DNA of 64,000 bases from an uncultured Eubacteriales bacterium. Its GTDB lineage: Bacteria > Bacillota > Clostridia > Lachnospirales > Lachnospiraceae. Both the position numbers and the translations under genes were made by a program. This document shows, one piece after another, positions 16,418 to 23,955 of the stretch. The stretch's first letter is position 1, and each line of letters opens with the position of its first letter. The notes beneath the pieces were generated by a model. That model had not been told where the DNA came from. It was given only the letters and a program-made list of their open reading frames with translations, and ran no database searches. Where the stretch lies: NCBI GenBank assembly GCA_949283695.1, contig CASDTX010000025.1:124001-188000 (forward strand), read 5' to 3'.

Positions 16418-16506
16418 CGCCATTCTCGAAAACCTCTCCGGAGTGATTACTTCCGGCAGGGCTTTCTTCGCCAGTTCTTCCGTTACGTTTCCTGTTTTTC
16501 CTCCAT
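16412..16506 (-). pseudogene. RecT-like recombinase N-terminal fragment
   Basis: On the minus strand the sequence encodes TGNVTEELAKKALPEV followed by ITPERFSRMAL, after which translation runs into the hairpin repeat and stops. The pattern ALPxxITPERFxRMAL resembles the start of phage RecT-type annealing proteins. An ATG at 16506 is out of frame with this segment by one base. One more A in the AAAAA run after gagg would restore an MEEKTGN start. The gene is thus both frameshifted and truncated. The family call rests on memory of a short motif and is tentative. Confidence 0.45.
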
Positions 16507-16542
16507 AATAATAAAAAGAGACAGGATTTTTCCTGCCTCTGT
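16507..16542 (-). terminator. Minus-strand terminator after the HEPN gene
   Basis: On the minus strand the stem agaggcagga/tcctgtctct is followed by ttttattatt. It lies just after the HEPN stop codon at 16556 and ends the HEPN/MNT transcript. Confidence 0.75.
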
Positions 16543-16555
16543 TCCTATGTGCTGT

Positions 16556-16913
16556 TTATTTGGTATTCAGATATTCTTCAGCCGCTTTCAAAAACTTTTC
16601 TGCTCCTTTAAGCTGCTGTTCTGCCTCCGTCCTGCTTGCTACAAAAAAGTCGTCATAATCCGATTTTTCTCTCAGAAAAGAACTGTTCTTTATGATTATC
16701 GACAGTTCTTTATCCAAAAGTTCTGCTTTCAAATATTCCTTATTAAAAAACGCAATCACTCCTGAATGCTTTGATGAATCAAATACCTTTTAAAATATTC
16801 AGCGCGCGCATTGCATGGAAAATGGCATAATAGGAGCGGTTTAGAGCTGTCTTATACTGATTGATCTCCAAATTTCCTTTTGCCGCTGAGTACATTTCCT
16901 TCGCCCGTTCCAT
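16556..16913 (-). pseudogene. HEPN-domain toxin gene, frameshifted
   Basis: Two frames together give one HEPN protein of ~118 residues. The first part has ALNRSYYAIFHAMRAL (the HEPN core helix), then stops at a TGA after LNILKG. The second frame continues DSSKHSGVIAFFNKEY ... LREKSDYDDFFVASRTEAE. Removing one base from ggtatttgatt near 16778 restores continuity (KGFDSS). HEPN proteins of this type are RNases paired with MNT nucleotidyltransferases as toxin-antitoxin modules, and the MNT gene lies just upstream. With the break as it stands, the toxin should be inactive. A start upstream of the ATG at 16913 (TTG, 16928) is possible. Confidence 0.75.
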
Positions 16914-16933
16914 ACGGTAGCACGCCAATTCTG

Positions 16934-17263
16934 TTAAGCTGCCTTCCAAAGAATAATTCCCTCCTTCTGCACATTTTTATAAAAGGGCAAAACATTTCCC
17001 CACTGTTCCAGCTTTTCTTCCTGAATGTCAATGATAGAAAACACTTTATCAAACCGGATATCCATATCCGCAGACCATCGGATGAACTGCTCCTGTGTCT
17101 TTTCATCCATGTCGTTCTTCATAATAATGGCGATGTCAATGTCGCTGTCATCTTTCGCTTCATTTCTCGCAACTGAGCCATAAAGAATGATCATTTTGAT
17201 ATTCCCTTTGAATATCTCCGTCAGACCGCGGATCAGTTCGTCTTTCATATCATTTGATAACAT
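16934..17263 (-). CDS. MNT-type nucleotidyltransferase (antitoxin of HEPN/MNT pair)
   Basis: A 109-residue minimal nucleotidyltransferase. The signature GSVARNEAKDDSDIDIAI supplies the GS...DxD metal-binding motif. Such proteins (MntA/MNT) AMPylate and silence the partner HEPN RNase. It is the first gene of a two-gene transcript with a clear promoter at 17307-17335. The downstream HEPN gene is broken, so the antitoxin may persist without its toxin. Confidence 0.85.
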   Translation of the reverse strand: MLSNDMKDELIRGLTEIFKGNIKMIILYGSVARNEAKDDSDIDIAIIMKNDMDEKTQEQFIRWSADMDIRFDKVFSIIDIQEEKLEQWGNVLPFYKNVQKEGIILWKAA

Positions 17264-17576
17264 ATGCTGTCACCCCACAATCGAATCATGCTTTTCGTCT
17301 CCTACAATTATAGCAAGACAAATCATCCTGTTCAACACCCTACTTTCTACTCCTGTCCTGTTAGACTGTAGAGCAACATTTTATAATGGGCTGAGATGAA
17401 ACAAAAGAAACAGATAATAAGAATAGATGAATAAGAGGAGAGATGAGAGTATGCCGTGATTTCCTGCATGCTCTTTTCTCTTTACAGACGGATTATAATA
17501 AAAAGAAGGAACCCCTTCCTGGCAAGAACCGGTTCCCTCTTTCAAAAATACATCCCAAAGGAAGTATCCAGATATT
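17264..17576. other. Intergenic region between MNT gene and transposase relic
   Basis: 313 bp. It contains the MNT promoter near its left end. No other gene, RNA or repeat is recognisable. The sequence upstream of 17577 does not show a transposase N-terminus or an obvious inverted repeat. Confidence 0.5.
17307..17335 (-). promoter_or_regulatory. Promoter of the MNT/HEPN genes
   Basis: On the minus strand TTGAAC (17335-17330) and TATAAT (17312-17307) are separated by 17 bases, 43 bases before the MNT start. Confidence 0.7.
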
Positions 17577-18125
17577 ATGATACGCATTTTCAATCTGTTT
17601 TGCAAGCTGAACGAAATAAAAATCTCAGACCAGCAGTGGTTTGACCAGGCTCTCAGAAGCCTGTGCCTTCCAGACCGGCCCTGTCCCCGCTGCGGATCAA
17701 AAGGGAACCTCATCCCCCATGACAGCTATTCCCGGTACATAGTCACGTTATCGGTCGGGAAAGCTGCTGTGGCGATTCTCCATGTGCCAAGGGTAAAGTG
17801 CACTTCCTGCGGGCATACCCATGGCCTCCTCCCCGAAATGCTGATTCCGTATTCTTCTTACAGCCTGCGCTTTGTCCTGACTGTACTGAAAGATTACTTC
17901 CTGCGCGTCAGATTTTCATCACCAGTGAAATTTCATCCGGCCAGTTCCTTTTTCCAGTTTTCCGGAGATATCCGCAGAATTATGTATACAACGAACATCA
18001 TAGAAGGACTGAACCGGCAATACAGAAAAGTAACAAAGAAATGGACACAGAGGTATCGGAACTGGGATCAGGTGCTAAATCAGCTGATTATTTTATACGA
18101 TGAAAGGCTGACGGCATACCTGTAA
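17577..18125 (+). pseudogene. Chimeric transposase relic: zinc-ribbon DUF6431-like head, IS256-like tail
   Basis: Residues ~30-115 carry a paired-cysteine head (CPRCGSKG ... CTSCGHTHGLLPEML) like the small zinc-ribbon proteins of ISL3-like or orphan transposases. From about residue 128 the sequence is the C-terminal end of an IS256-type transposase (DIRRIMYTTNIIEGLNRQYR). The IS256 tail itself has lost ~25 residues in frame: RKVTK is joined directly to KWTQRYRNW, skipping the conserved segment between. The frame is open for 182 codons despite being a fusion of unrelated pieces. It lacks the catalytic domain and is most probably inert. Confidence 0.7.
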
Positions 18126-18459
18126 AAGAAAAACAGGAGTGGAAACAAAAACCATTCCTCTCCTGTCTTTACCTTATCCCTTCGGCATTCATAGTATTCC
18201 CAAAAAATCCCAACTTATTCCTGAGGCCGGGCGTGGGCAACGCCCACAAAAAAGGGGTTACGGATGCCGCTATTTTTGATGCAGAAGATTTTCCTCATAG
18301 ACATAGAAAATTTTACACCCTCAAAAACGGAGCCGGACTGCTCAATCCTTTATCCTATTACTTAATAAAAGTTGGAATATAATGTGATATCGTCCGTAAA
18401 ATGCAGCAAGGACATGCTTTGTGGCATGTCCTGCTAACAATTGCATTGTACTGTAATTT
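18126..18459. other. Intergenic region downstream of transposase relic
   Basis: It holds a hairpin at 18132-18166 (acaggag ... ctcctgt, then cttta) that would end the relic's transcript. A second hairpin at 18409-18433 (ggacatgc/gcatgtcc) can end the TOPRIM gene transcript from the other strand. Between them is a GC-rich inverted repeat (gggcgtgggcaacgccca) and probable IS remnant sequence. No coding sequence is recognised. Confidence 0.5.
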
Positions 18460-19191
18460 CTATAAATCAGCAAACTTTTTAAAGGTCTCCTGAACCAACA
18501 AGTACTGATCCCATGGAATATCCTTCAGTATATTCTGGCGTTCCACAAACTGTTCCGCTGCTGTTCTAATCGAAAAATAGGCATCAAACTTGGCTTTTGT
18601 AATATATCTGCGCTTTGTTAAATACCGTTTTTCCGGATCAACCGAGTCTACAAATGCATTTCCTCTGTTGATAATCTCTTTATCATATTCATCTTCTCCT
18701 TCAACAGCATTTAAAAGAAACGTTTCCATTGCTCCAGTCTGTTCAAAAGGAACCACCAACAGCAGGATTTCAACTGCTATTTCTTTTCCATGACCATTTT
18801 TCATTTTACAGAAAACCCATTCGTCATTTTTTATTTCTTGTTGGGTTTGAATACTCCGTTCTGACAATATACGCTTAATTTCTGTGCAAAAATCCGCTTC
18901 TGTGTCCACTTCATCCCGATCCGTCAAAATAATAATCTTGCCGTATTCTTCATCATTTGCCGCAAGGCTGTTAAGTTCTAAAATATAATCCAGCTTCTCC
19001 TTGATCTTCCCGACTCCGCCACTGCCACCTATACAAAGAATACGTCCATCCTTTTCTAACTCTCTGAATGTTTTGAATTCACTGCTCAGTGGTGTACGGT
19101 TCTTTGTATCTTGCCAATTATATGCTTTTCTTAAAAAGTATTGAAGAAGAACAGAATCTGTGGAGCCCTCACAAATTATAATACTTTTCAT
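18460..19191 (-). CDS. TOPRIM-domain nuclease-like protein of a split ATPase/TOPRIM pair
   Basis: A 243-residue TOPRIM-fold protein. The signature acidic residues are visible: E8 in IIICEGSTD and D91/D93 in IIILTDRDE, with GAMETFLL further on as in OLD-type TOPRIM domains. It is separated from the upstream ATPase by one base, so the two are co-translated. ATPase-then-TOPRIM as separate genes is the layout of class-2-like OLD and PARIS (AriA/AriB) anti-phage systems. This protein looks more like the DUF3226 group than the DUF4435 of AriB, judged by eye. It would be the effector nuclease. The location inside a mobile island fits a defence role. Confidence 0.75.
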   Translation of the reverse strand: MKSIIICEGSTDSVLLQYFLRKAYNWQDTKNRTPLSSEFKTFRELEKDGRILCIGGSGGVGKIKEKLDYILELNSLAANDEEYGKIIILTDRDEVDTEADFCTEIKRILSERSIQTQQEIKNDEWVFCKMKNGHGKEIAVEILLLVVPFEQTGAMETFLLNAVEGEDEYDKEIINRGNAFVDSVDPEKRYLTKRRYITKAKFDAYFSIRTAAEQFVERQNILKDIPWDQYLLVQETFKKFADL

Positions 19192-19192
19192 C

Positions 19193-20305
19193 TTATCTCA
19201 ATTCCAATCCCATTTTATCCTGTACTTCTATTGCTTTTTCTCCTGACAGCCTCCTGACTGAGATCTCATCCTCCTCTTTATACAGTGTATAAAGAGACGT
19301 ATTGTTTCTTACTGCCTCAGAACATTTCAGCACTTTATCAATCGCCTCTTTACTATGGGATGTCAGGAACACCTGCACGTTCAATTTAAGGCATGTTTCC
19401 AGAATCCATCGGAATGTCCGGTTCATTGCTGATGTATGAATCGCAGTCTCAAATCCATCCAATAATAAAATCCCGTTCTGCGCCTTCAAAACAGCGCTCA
19501 TCAAAAGGATTGCTTTTTTCATGCCATCGCCGTATACATTAAGCGGCAGAGCTTCTTTATAGGATTTTGACAATATCTTATAAATACCCCGACCTGGATA
19601 CTTATTATCATTATCATAGTTAATACTGATAATATTCTCATCATAATCTTTCAGTATTTCAAGCATCTCTTCATAGAGTTCTGGATATTTCAAAATATCT
19701 GTAAGATATACATTCGCTTCCGAGTGGCTTGATGGTGAAATATAAACTATATTTCCTTTCGGTTTAGATAATAAAAGTTTTTTGCTCGATCTGGTTACTT
19801 TTTGTCCTTCGTATATATTACCTACTGATATTTCTTCACCATTAATAACTATATGAATTTCCATCTTCTTAACGGTATGAACAAGCCCTTCCCACTCATT
19901 CTCATTTAAAAGCGATAAGCCTTGTATTTTCCTGTATTCTGATTCTGTTAGATCCTCTTCCATAATTCTGGCATAAACCTGTATATTTTCTACAGCAGAA
20001 TTACTCAAAGGCTGTCTCTGAACATTTACCTCATATTCGATCCTCTTATCTTCAGCATTGATATTAAACAAGTCATAAAATCCCTCATAAAATGAATACG
20101 ATGATACCGACTGGTCTCTTCTCAATAAACCTCCCCACATTTTTAAATTTTCCGGATGATCATAACTTTTCAATACTTCCAGCACACTGGTCTTACCGCA
20201 GTTATTGTCTCCTGTTAAAATATTTATCTGCGAAAGGTTATCTAATTGTAATGAAGAAATTCCTCTAAAAGATCTGATGTCTAAATTCTTAATATATGTC
20301 ATCAT
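19193..20305 (-). CDS. AAA/OLD-like ATPase of a split ATPase/TOPRIM pair
   Basis: A 370-residue SMC/OLD-like ATPase. N-terminal LDIRSFRGI is followed by Walker A GDNNCGKTS (residues 32-40). Walker B is ILLLDGFETAIH with Gly after the Asp, and the H-motif is TSHSKEAID. The size and motif order fit AAA_15/AAA_21 ATPases that pair with a TOPRIM partner (AriA of PARIS, or OLD-like). It is the first gene of a two-gene operon, and the start has ggaaagg upstream. It probably senses phage interference and controls the TOPRIM nuclease. Base composition is more AT-rich than the flanking core genes, consistent with transfer. Confidence 0.8.
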   Translation of the reverse strand: MMTYIKNLDIRSFRGISSLQLDNLSQINILTGDNNCGKTSVLEVLKSYDHPENLKMWGGLLRRDQSVSSYSFYEGFYDLFNINAEDKRIEYEVNVQRQPLSNSAVENIQVYARIMEEDLTESEYRKIQGLSLLNENEWEGLVHTVKKMEIHIVINGEEISVGNIYEGQKVTRSSKKLLLSKPKGNIVYISPSSHSEANVYLTDILKYPELYEEMLEILKDYDENIISINYDNDNKYPGRGIYKILSKSYKEALPLNVYGDGMKKAILLMSAVLKAQNGILLLDGFETAIHTSAMNRTFRWILETCLKLNVQVFLTSHSKEAIDKVLKCSEAVRNNTSLYTLYKEEDEISVRRLSGEKAIEVQDKMGLELR

Positions 20306-20803
20306 CTTTTTCCTTTCCGCTTATAGTCGTGTTTCTAATACTCTAAATATACCATTCCCTCCTTTTTTCGCAAACAACTTTTGCCAAATTGTAATTAGCC
20401 CTTTGAGTTTTCACCACCTTCCGAGAGGCGTTATAGGGTGCCGTTAAAGCCCCGGAAACCCTTGAAAATACGCCAATTTATCCATGCAAAGGCGTTATAG
20501 GCTGTTATCGAACATTACCGCATTTTTATGGCCTCACGGATGCTCGTGAGGGAAAAATTAAGGGCAAAACACAGGGAACGACAATGAAGTTTAGTGGCAA
20601 AGAGAACTGTCGTGATGTGTGCCAGGCTCCGCCGGAGCCTCCTCTGTGTGATGCCGGACAACTGAATATCGCGGCTTTCAAAAGCCGATGAACAGACGGA
20701 CATTAGTATGATTGCTGGTGTCCGTTTTTCTTTGCCCAAAATCGGGTGCATGGGAGGTTCCTTTCGGGGCCTCCTTTTTGCATCTCTATGGAGGTGAGAA
20801 ATC
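20306..20803. other. Intergenic region upstream of the ICE fragment
   Basis: No gene is recognised. It contains the direct repeat aggcgttatagg at 20426-20437 and 20490-20501. Two hairpin-plus-T structures precede parB: cggaca/tgtccg then ttttt at 20697-20737, and gaggttcc/ggggcctc then ttttt at 20753-20780. A GC-rich hairpin (ggctccgccggagcc) sits at about 20628-20642. The left part should hold the ATPase promoter on the minus strand. The right part looks like the leader of an ICE-borne parB. Confidence 0.5.
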
Positions 20804-21725
20804 TTGAGCGATAAGCCTGCGTCACCTGCCAGGGGACGCAAGAAAGTCGCCCCACCGGTTCAGCAGCCGCCCCAGGAAGAAGTGGTTTACCGGCTGCCGC
20901 TGACAGACCTGCATCCCTTTCCAGACCATCCGTTTCAGGTGCGGGATGATGAAAAAATGCGGGAAACGATTAAGAGCGTCAAAGAGTATGGCGTGATTGT
21001 TCCTGCCATCGTCCGCCCCCGCGAAGAAGGCGGCTATGAAATCGTAGCCGGACACCGGCGCAAGTACGCCTGCGAACAGGCTGGCCTGGATACGATGCCC
21101 GTCATAATCCGTAACCTGGACCGGGATGCGGCCACCATTATCATGGTAGACAGCAACCTTCAGCGCGAGAACATCCTGCCAAGCGAGAGAGCTAAAGCAT
21201 ACAAAATGAAGCTGGATGCGATTAAGCGGCAGGGCGCACGAAATGATTTAACTTCTGACCAAGTTGGGCAGAAGTCAAAATGGTCGATTGAGCAAGTTGC
21301 AGAGCAGGCTGGGGGAAAGCAAATCCCAGGTGCAGAGATACATTCGTCTGAATGAGCTATCCCCGGAATTGTTACAGATGGTAGATGACAAGAAAATCGC
21401 TTTCAATCCAGCTTATGAGCTATCTTTCCTCAAGCCGGAGGAACAGCAGATGCTTGTCACCACAATGGACTATGAGCAGGCCACCCCATCGCTCTCCCAG
21501 GCCCAGCGGATGAAGAAATTCAGCCAGGCCGGGCGGCTCAATGAGGACAGTATGCTGGCGATCATGTCCGAGGAAAAGAAACCGGAGAAGTTCAGCCTGA
21601 CCTTTGACGGGGACCGGATACGCAAGTATTTCCCCAAATCCTATACGCCCCTGCAGATGGAGAACACCATCATCAAGCTGCTGGAGGCATGGCAGAAAAA
21701 ACGCCAGCGCAGCCAGGAGCGGTAA
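20804..21725 (+). pseudogene. parB: ParB-like partition protein of an ICE, frameshifted
   Basis: The first frame (TTG start at 20804, ggaggtg upstream) encodes a ParB/Spo0J N-terminal domain: FPDHPFQVRDDEKM, IVAGHRRKYACE and NLQRENILPSERAKAY. It runs out after IEQVAEQAG. The second frame continues ESKSQVQRYIRLNELSPELL to the normal C-terminus at 21725. The GGGGG run at ~21313 is one G longer than needed to keep frame. Corrected, the protein is ~306 residues. Such parB genes sit in the maintenance module of Tn1549-like and other Firmicute ICEs. The rest of the ICE is missing here. Confidence 0.8.
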
Positions 21726-21792
21726 AACCGAATACAAGCAACCTGCCGGACAGTTTTTGCCCGGCTTTTTCATTTTCAGCAAGGAGGTTTTC

Positions 21793-22384
21793 ATGTATAT
21801 CAACACATTCAAATACACACCGGCAGATGTAGACTGCAAACTTTGTACCGAGTACATCAAGAAATTTGGCTGCACCGCCTGCGGCTGTCCCTGGATTGCC
21901 GAGCGTATCGAGGCGGGCGTTGTGGGCTATGCCGAAGTGGTCCGGCAGATGTTTTCCCATGACAGACGCCTGATGGCCCGCCTGGAACCGCTGATCCGGG
22001 ATTTCCCCGGTATGCTCTGGCAGGATGACCGCCACCGGCAGCGCATGGAGGGTGTGAAAATCCATCTGGGACACGCCCGCTTTTTATGCGGTCATGTTCC
22101 TGTTTACCTCCGGCGAGGACATTTACCGCCGCGCCGGGAACTGTCTCTGCAAGCGCGGCGCGGAGTTTGACTATGCCCGGCTCCATGAGATTTCGCCCCA
22201 TGACTATACGCTCTATATTGCCGCGCGGGGCATTTACACCAACGCAGGCGGCGTGACGGCGCGGGACCTGGCGGATGCCGAGGTAGTGGATAAAGGGGCG
22301 CTGCGCATGATCGTGAACGCCCTCCTGATCGCCCGGTATGGCTGCGCGGTCCTGGATATTCACGAAAGGGGGCGCAAGGCATGA
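21793..22384 (+). pseudogene. ICE-associated cysteine-rich conserved protein, frameshifted
   Basis: It starts with MYINTFKYTPADVDCKLC and has CTACGCPW and WQDDRHRQRME, a pattern I recall from a conserved gene following parB in Firmicute ICEs. The frame breaks at a TTTTT run near 22079-22083. The next frame gives FYAVMFLFTSGEDIYRRAGN ... VNALLIARYGCAVLDI and ends at 22384. One T fewer restores a ~197-residue protein. Function is unknown. The stop overlaps the next gene's ATG by 4 bp. Confidence 0.65.
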
Positions 22385-22612
22385 AACCTCTGCATCTCCC
22401 CTTGGAAGGCCATGACCTGCTGGCTGTGGAACGGTTCCAGGACGATACCCGGCACATGGCGGAATTTCTCATTCTGACAACCCGCTGCCCTCTGGGGCGC
22501 AGGGGCCAGTACAAGCGGCTGTTTCTGACCGAGGAGGAATACTCCCGGATGCGCGCGCTGGAACGCCAGGGCCAGCTTCAGATCCGCCGACACGCTGCAA
22601 TCATCGAGGGGC
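22381..22612 (+). pseudogene. Truncated ICE gene, unknown function
   Basis: The frame begins MKPLHLPLEGHDLLAVERFQ and continues to about QLQIRRHAAI, after which the coding pattern changes abruptly to a transporter tail in another frame. I do not recognise a named domain. Its 4-bp overlap with the preceding gene shows that it belonged to the same ICE operon. The break near 22605-22612 marks the right edge of the ICE remnant. Confidence 0.5.
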
Positions 22613-22993
22613 ATGCTCGCGAACGGACAGGATACCCAGGCGATCATCGAAATGCTCAAATCTCTTCCGTTTGGCTCTATATTTATGCTCATGTTCTGCA
22701 TCAGTTCTCTGCTGTTTTTAGCCACCACTCTGGACGGCGCTGCCATGACGATGGCGACCACCTCTACGATCGGGCTGAAAAATGACGAGGATCCGAACCC
22801 CTTCCTCCGTCTGTTCTGGTGCGTTATGCTGGCATTTGTCCCGCTGACAATGATACTCATCCATGCCAGCCTGGATACAATAAAGACCTGCGCTATCGTT
22901 ACCGCCGCGCCTCTGCTGTTTATTATGATAATTCTGGTATCGGGATGGCTGAAATGGATGGTAAAAGACGCAAAGAAGAACAAGGGAAAATAG
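22613..22993 (+). pseudogene. BCCT-family betaine/choline transporter, C-terminal fragment
   Basis: 126 residues with ATTLDGAAMTMATTSTIGL, a BCCT-type helix signature, then WCVMLAFVPLTMIL and a final hydrophobic helix. Full-length BCCT carriers have ~500 residues, so about three quarters are missing. The fragment starts exactly where the ICE remnant stops, which points to a deletion or insertion joining the two. A strong terminator follows at 23102. Confidence 0.75.
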
Positions 22994-23101
22994 TCCTTCA
23001 ATCAATGTGGTTATACATTATTCAATAACTGAGGAGGGGCAGCATAAACTGACAAAACGGGTAGTCAGCGCTGCCGGATATGGTAATTACAACAGAAAAA
23101 G

Positions 23102-23150
23102 AAAGAGCAAGTGGCCAAACTGGTTGAGGTTTGGCCGCCTGCTCTTTTTG
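23102..23150 (+). terminator. Terminator after the BCCT fragment
   Basis: A long stem, aaagagca-gtggccaaac paired with gtttggccgcc-tgctcttt, followed by ttttg. Confidence 0.8.
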
Positions 23151-23267
23151 CATATGTCCGTAATTCGGTGTATGGCTTTCCCGTTACAAGAGCACGGATA
23201 CAGCAGAACTCGCGAAATTTACAAGGCCTTTTCTGAAACAAGTTATGAGCAAAACCGTAATTAAGTA

Positions 23268-23298
23268 TTGCTATCACGTTAGCGTGATGTCCTATACT
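23268..23298 (+). promoter_or_regulatory. MerR-type promoter with 19-bp spacer and dyad
   Basis: TTGCTA (23268-23273) and TATACT (23293-23298) are 19 bases apart, two more than the optimum. The spacer carries the dyad atcacg-ttag-cgtgat. Over-long spacers holding a dyad are the hallmark of MerR-controlled promoters. It drives the MerR gene itself. Confidence 0.7.
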
Positions 23299-23326
23299 CA
23301 AACATACGGAGAAAGGAAAGGCCGTA

Positions 23327-23752
23327 ATGAAGAAAATTAATGAAGTAAGCCAGATTGTAGGAGTGAGTAAACGAACATTACAATACTATGATGATGAAGG
23401 AATTCTGCCAATTAAAAGGACATCTAATAATCACAGGGTGTATGATGAACATTCGTTGGAACAGATCTGGCAGATATTGATTTACAAAGAGATGGATTTT
23501 AAGTTGAATGAAATAAAATATCTGTTGAATCTTCCTTCAAATCAAAAGGAGCAAATCTTTACAACACAGATTGAGAAACTAAATAACAAATTAATTACAA
23601 TGAAAGTGAAGTTAGAATTTATTTCATTTGTGCAGCATAATGGTTTCCCTATGAAACCGGGAGAATACTGCGGGAAGACCTATATGATGTGCATTGATGA
23701 AATGAAGCGTCGGTGGGCAAGGGGCAATACGGTTGATGAAGGACAAATTTAA
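23327..23752 (+). CDS. MerR-family transcriptional regulator with repeat-encoded C-terminus
   Basis: A 141-residue MerR protein. The helix-turn-helix is KINEVSQIVGVSKRTLQYYD, followed by wing EHSLEQIWQILIYKEMDFKL and a coiled-coil dimer helix. A short C-terminal part (GYP-like PMKPGEYCGKTYM) is too small for the usual drug-binding domain. The final ~15 residues (KRRWARGNTVDEGQI) are encoded by the hairpin repeat at 23705-23774, which also supplies the TAA stop. The original C-terminus has been replaced or extended. It probably autoregulates through the promoter at 23268. Confidence 0.85.
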   Translation: MKKINEVSQIVGVSKRTLQYYDDEGILPIKRTSNNHRVYDEHSLEQIWQILIYKEMDFKLNEIKYLLNLPSNQKEQIFTTQIEKLNNKLITMKVKLEFISFVQHNGFPMKPGEYCGKTYMMCIDEMKRRWARGNTVDEGQI

Positions 23753-23774
23753 GCTCCTTGTCCACCGACGCTAA
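23705..23774 (+). repeat. Dispersed hairpin repeat, long-loop copy (copy 3)
   Basis: The left arm aagcgtcggtgggcaagggg begins at 23705 and the right arm ends at 23774 (ccttgtccaccgacgctaa). The loop of 27 nt is the reverse complement of the 62296-62322 loop with one difference, so this copy is inserted in the opposite orientation. It overlaps the end of the MerR gene. Confidence 0.85.
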
Positions 23775-23870
23775 GAAAAAATAAAAGAGAAAATGATAAA
23801 GGATGGAGCATGAGGAAAAGTTTCTGTTAAATTATTTCAGTGCCTTTTAGTGCTGTTTTATTGTATACTG

Positions 23871-23921
23871 TTAGCAGCGGTGTACAAGGGGGCGATCCCC
23901 TCTCTTGTACACTGGCGCTAA
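23871..23921. repeat. Dispersed hairpin repeat, short-loop copy (copy 4)
   Basis: The arms ttagcagcggtgtacaagg and cttgtacactggcgctaa pair around a short G/C-rich loop. The arm sequence belongs to the same family as the copies at 961 and 23705, only 97 bp away from the latter, but the loop is unrelated. It stands before the membrane protein gene and may end or attenuate transcription. Confidence 0.75.
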
Positions 23922-23955
23922 CGAAAAATAAAATAGAAAGGACTTAGAGAGAAGA

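Larger units (their letters stand above)
22994..23326. other. Intergenic region between BCCT fragment and MerR gene
   Basis: It contains the terminator at 23102-23150 and the MerR-type promoter at 23268-23298. The stretch between them has no recognisable gene. Confidence 0.5.
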
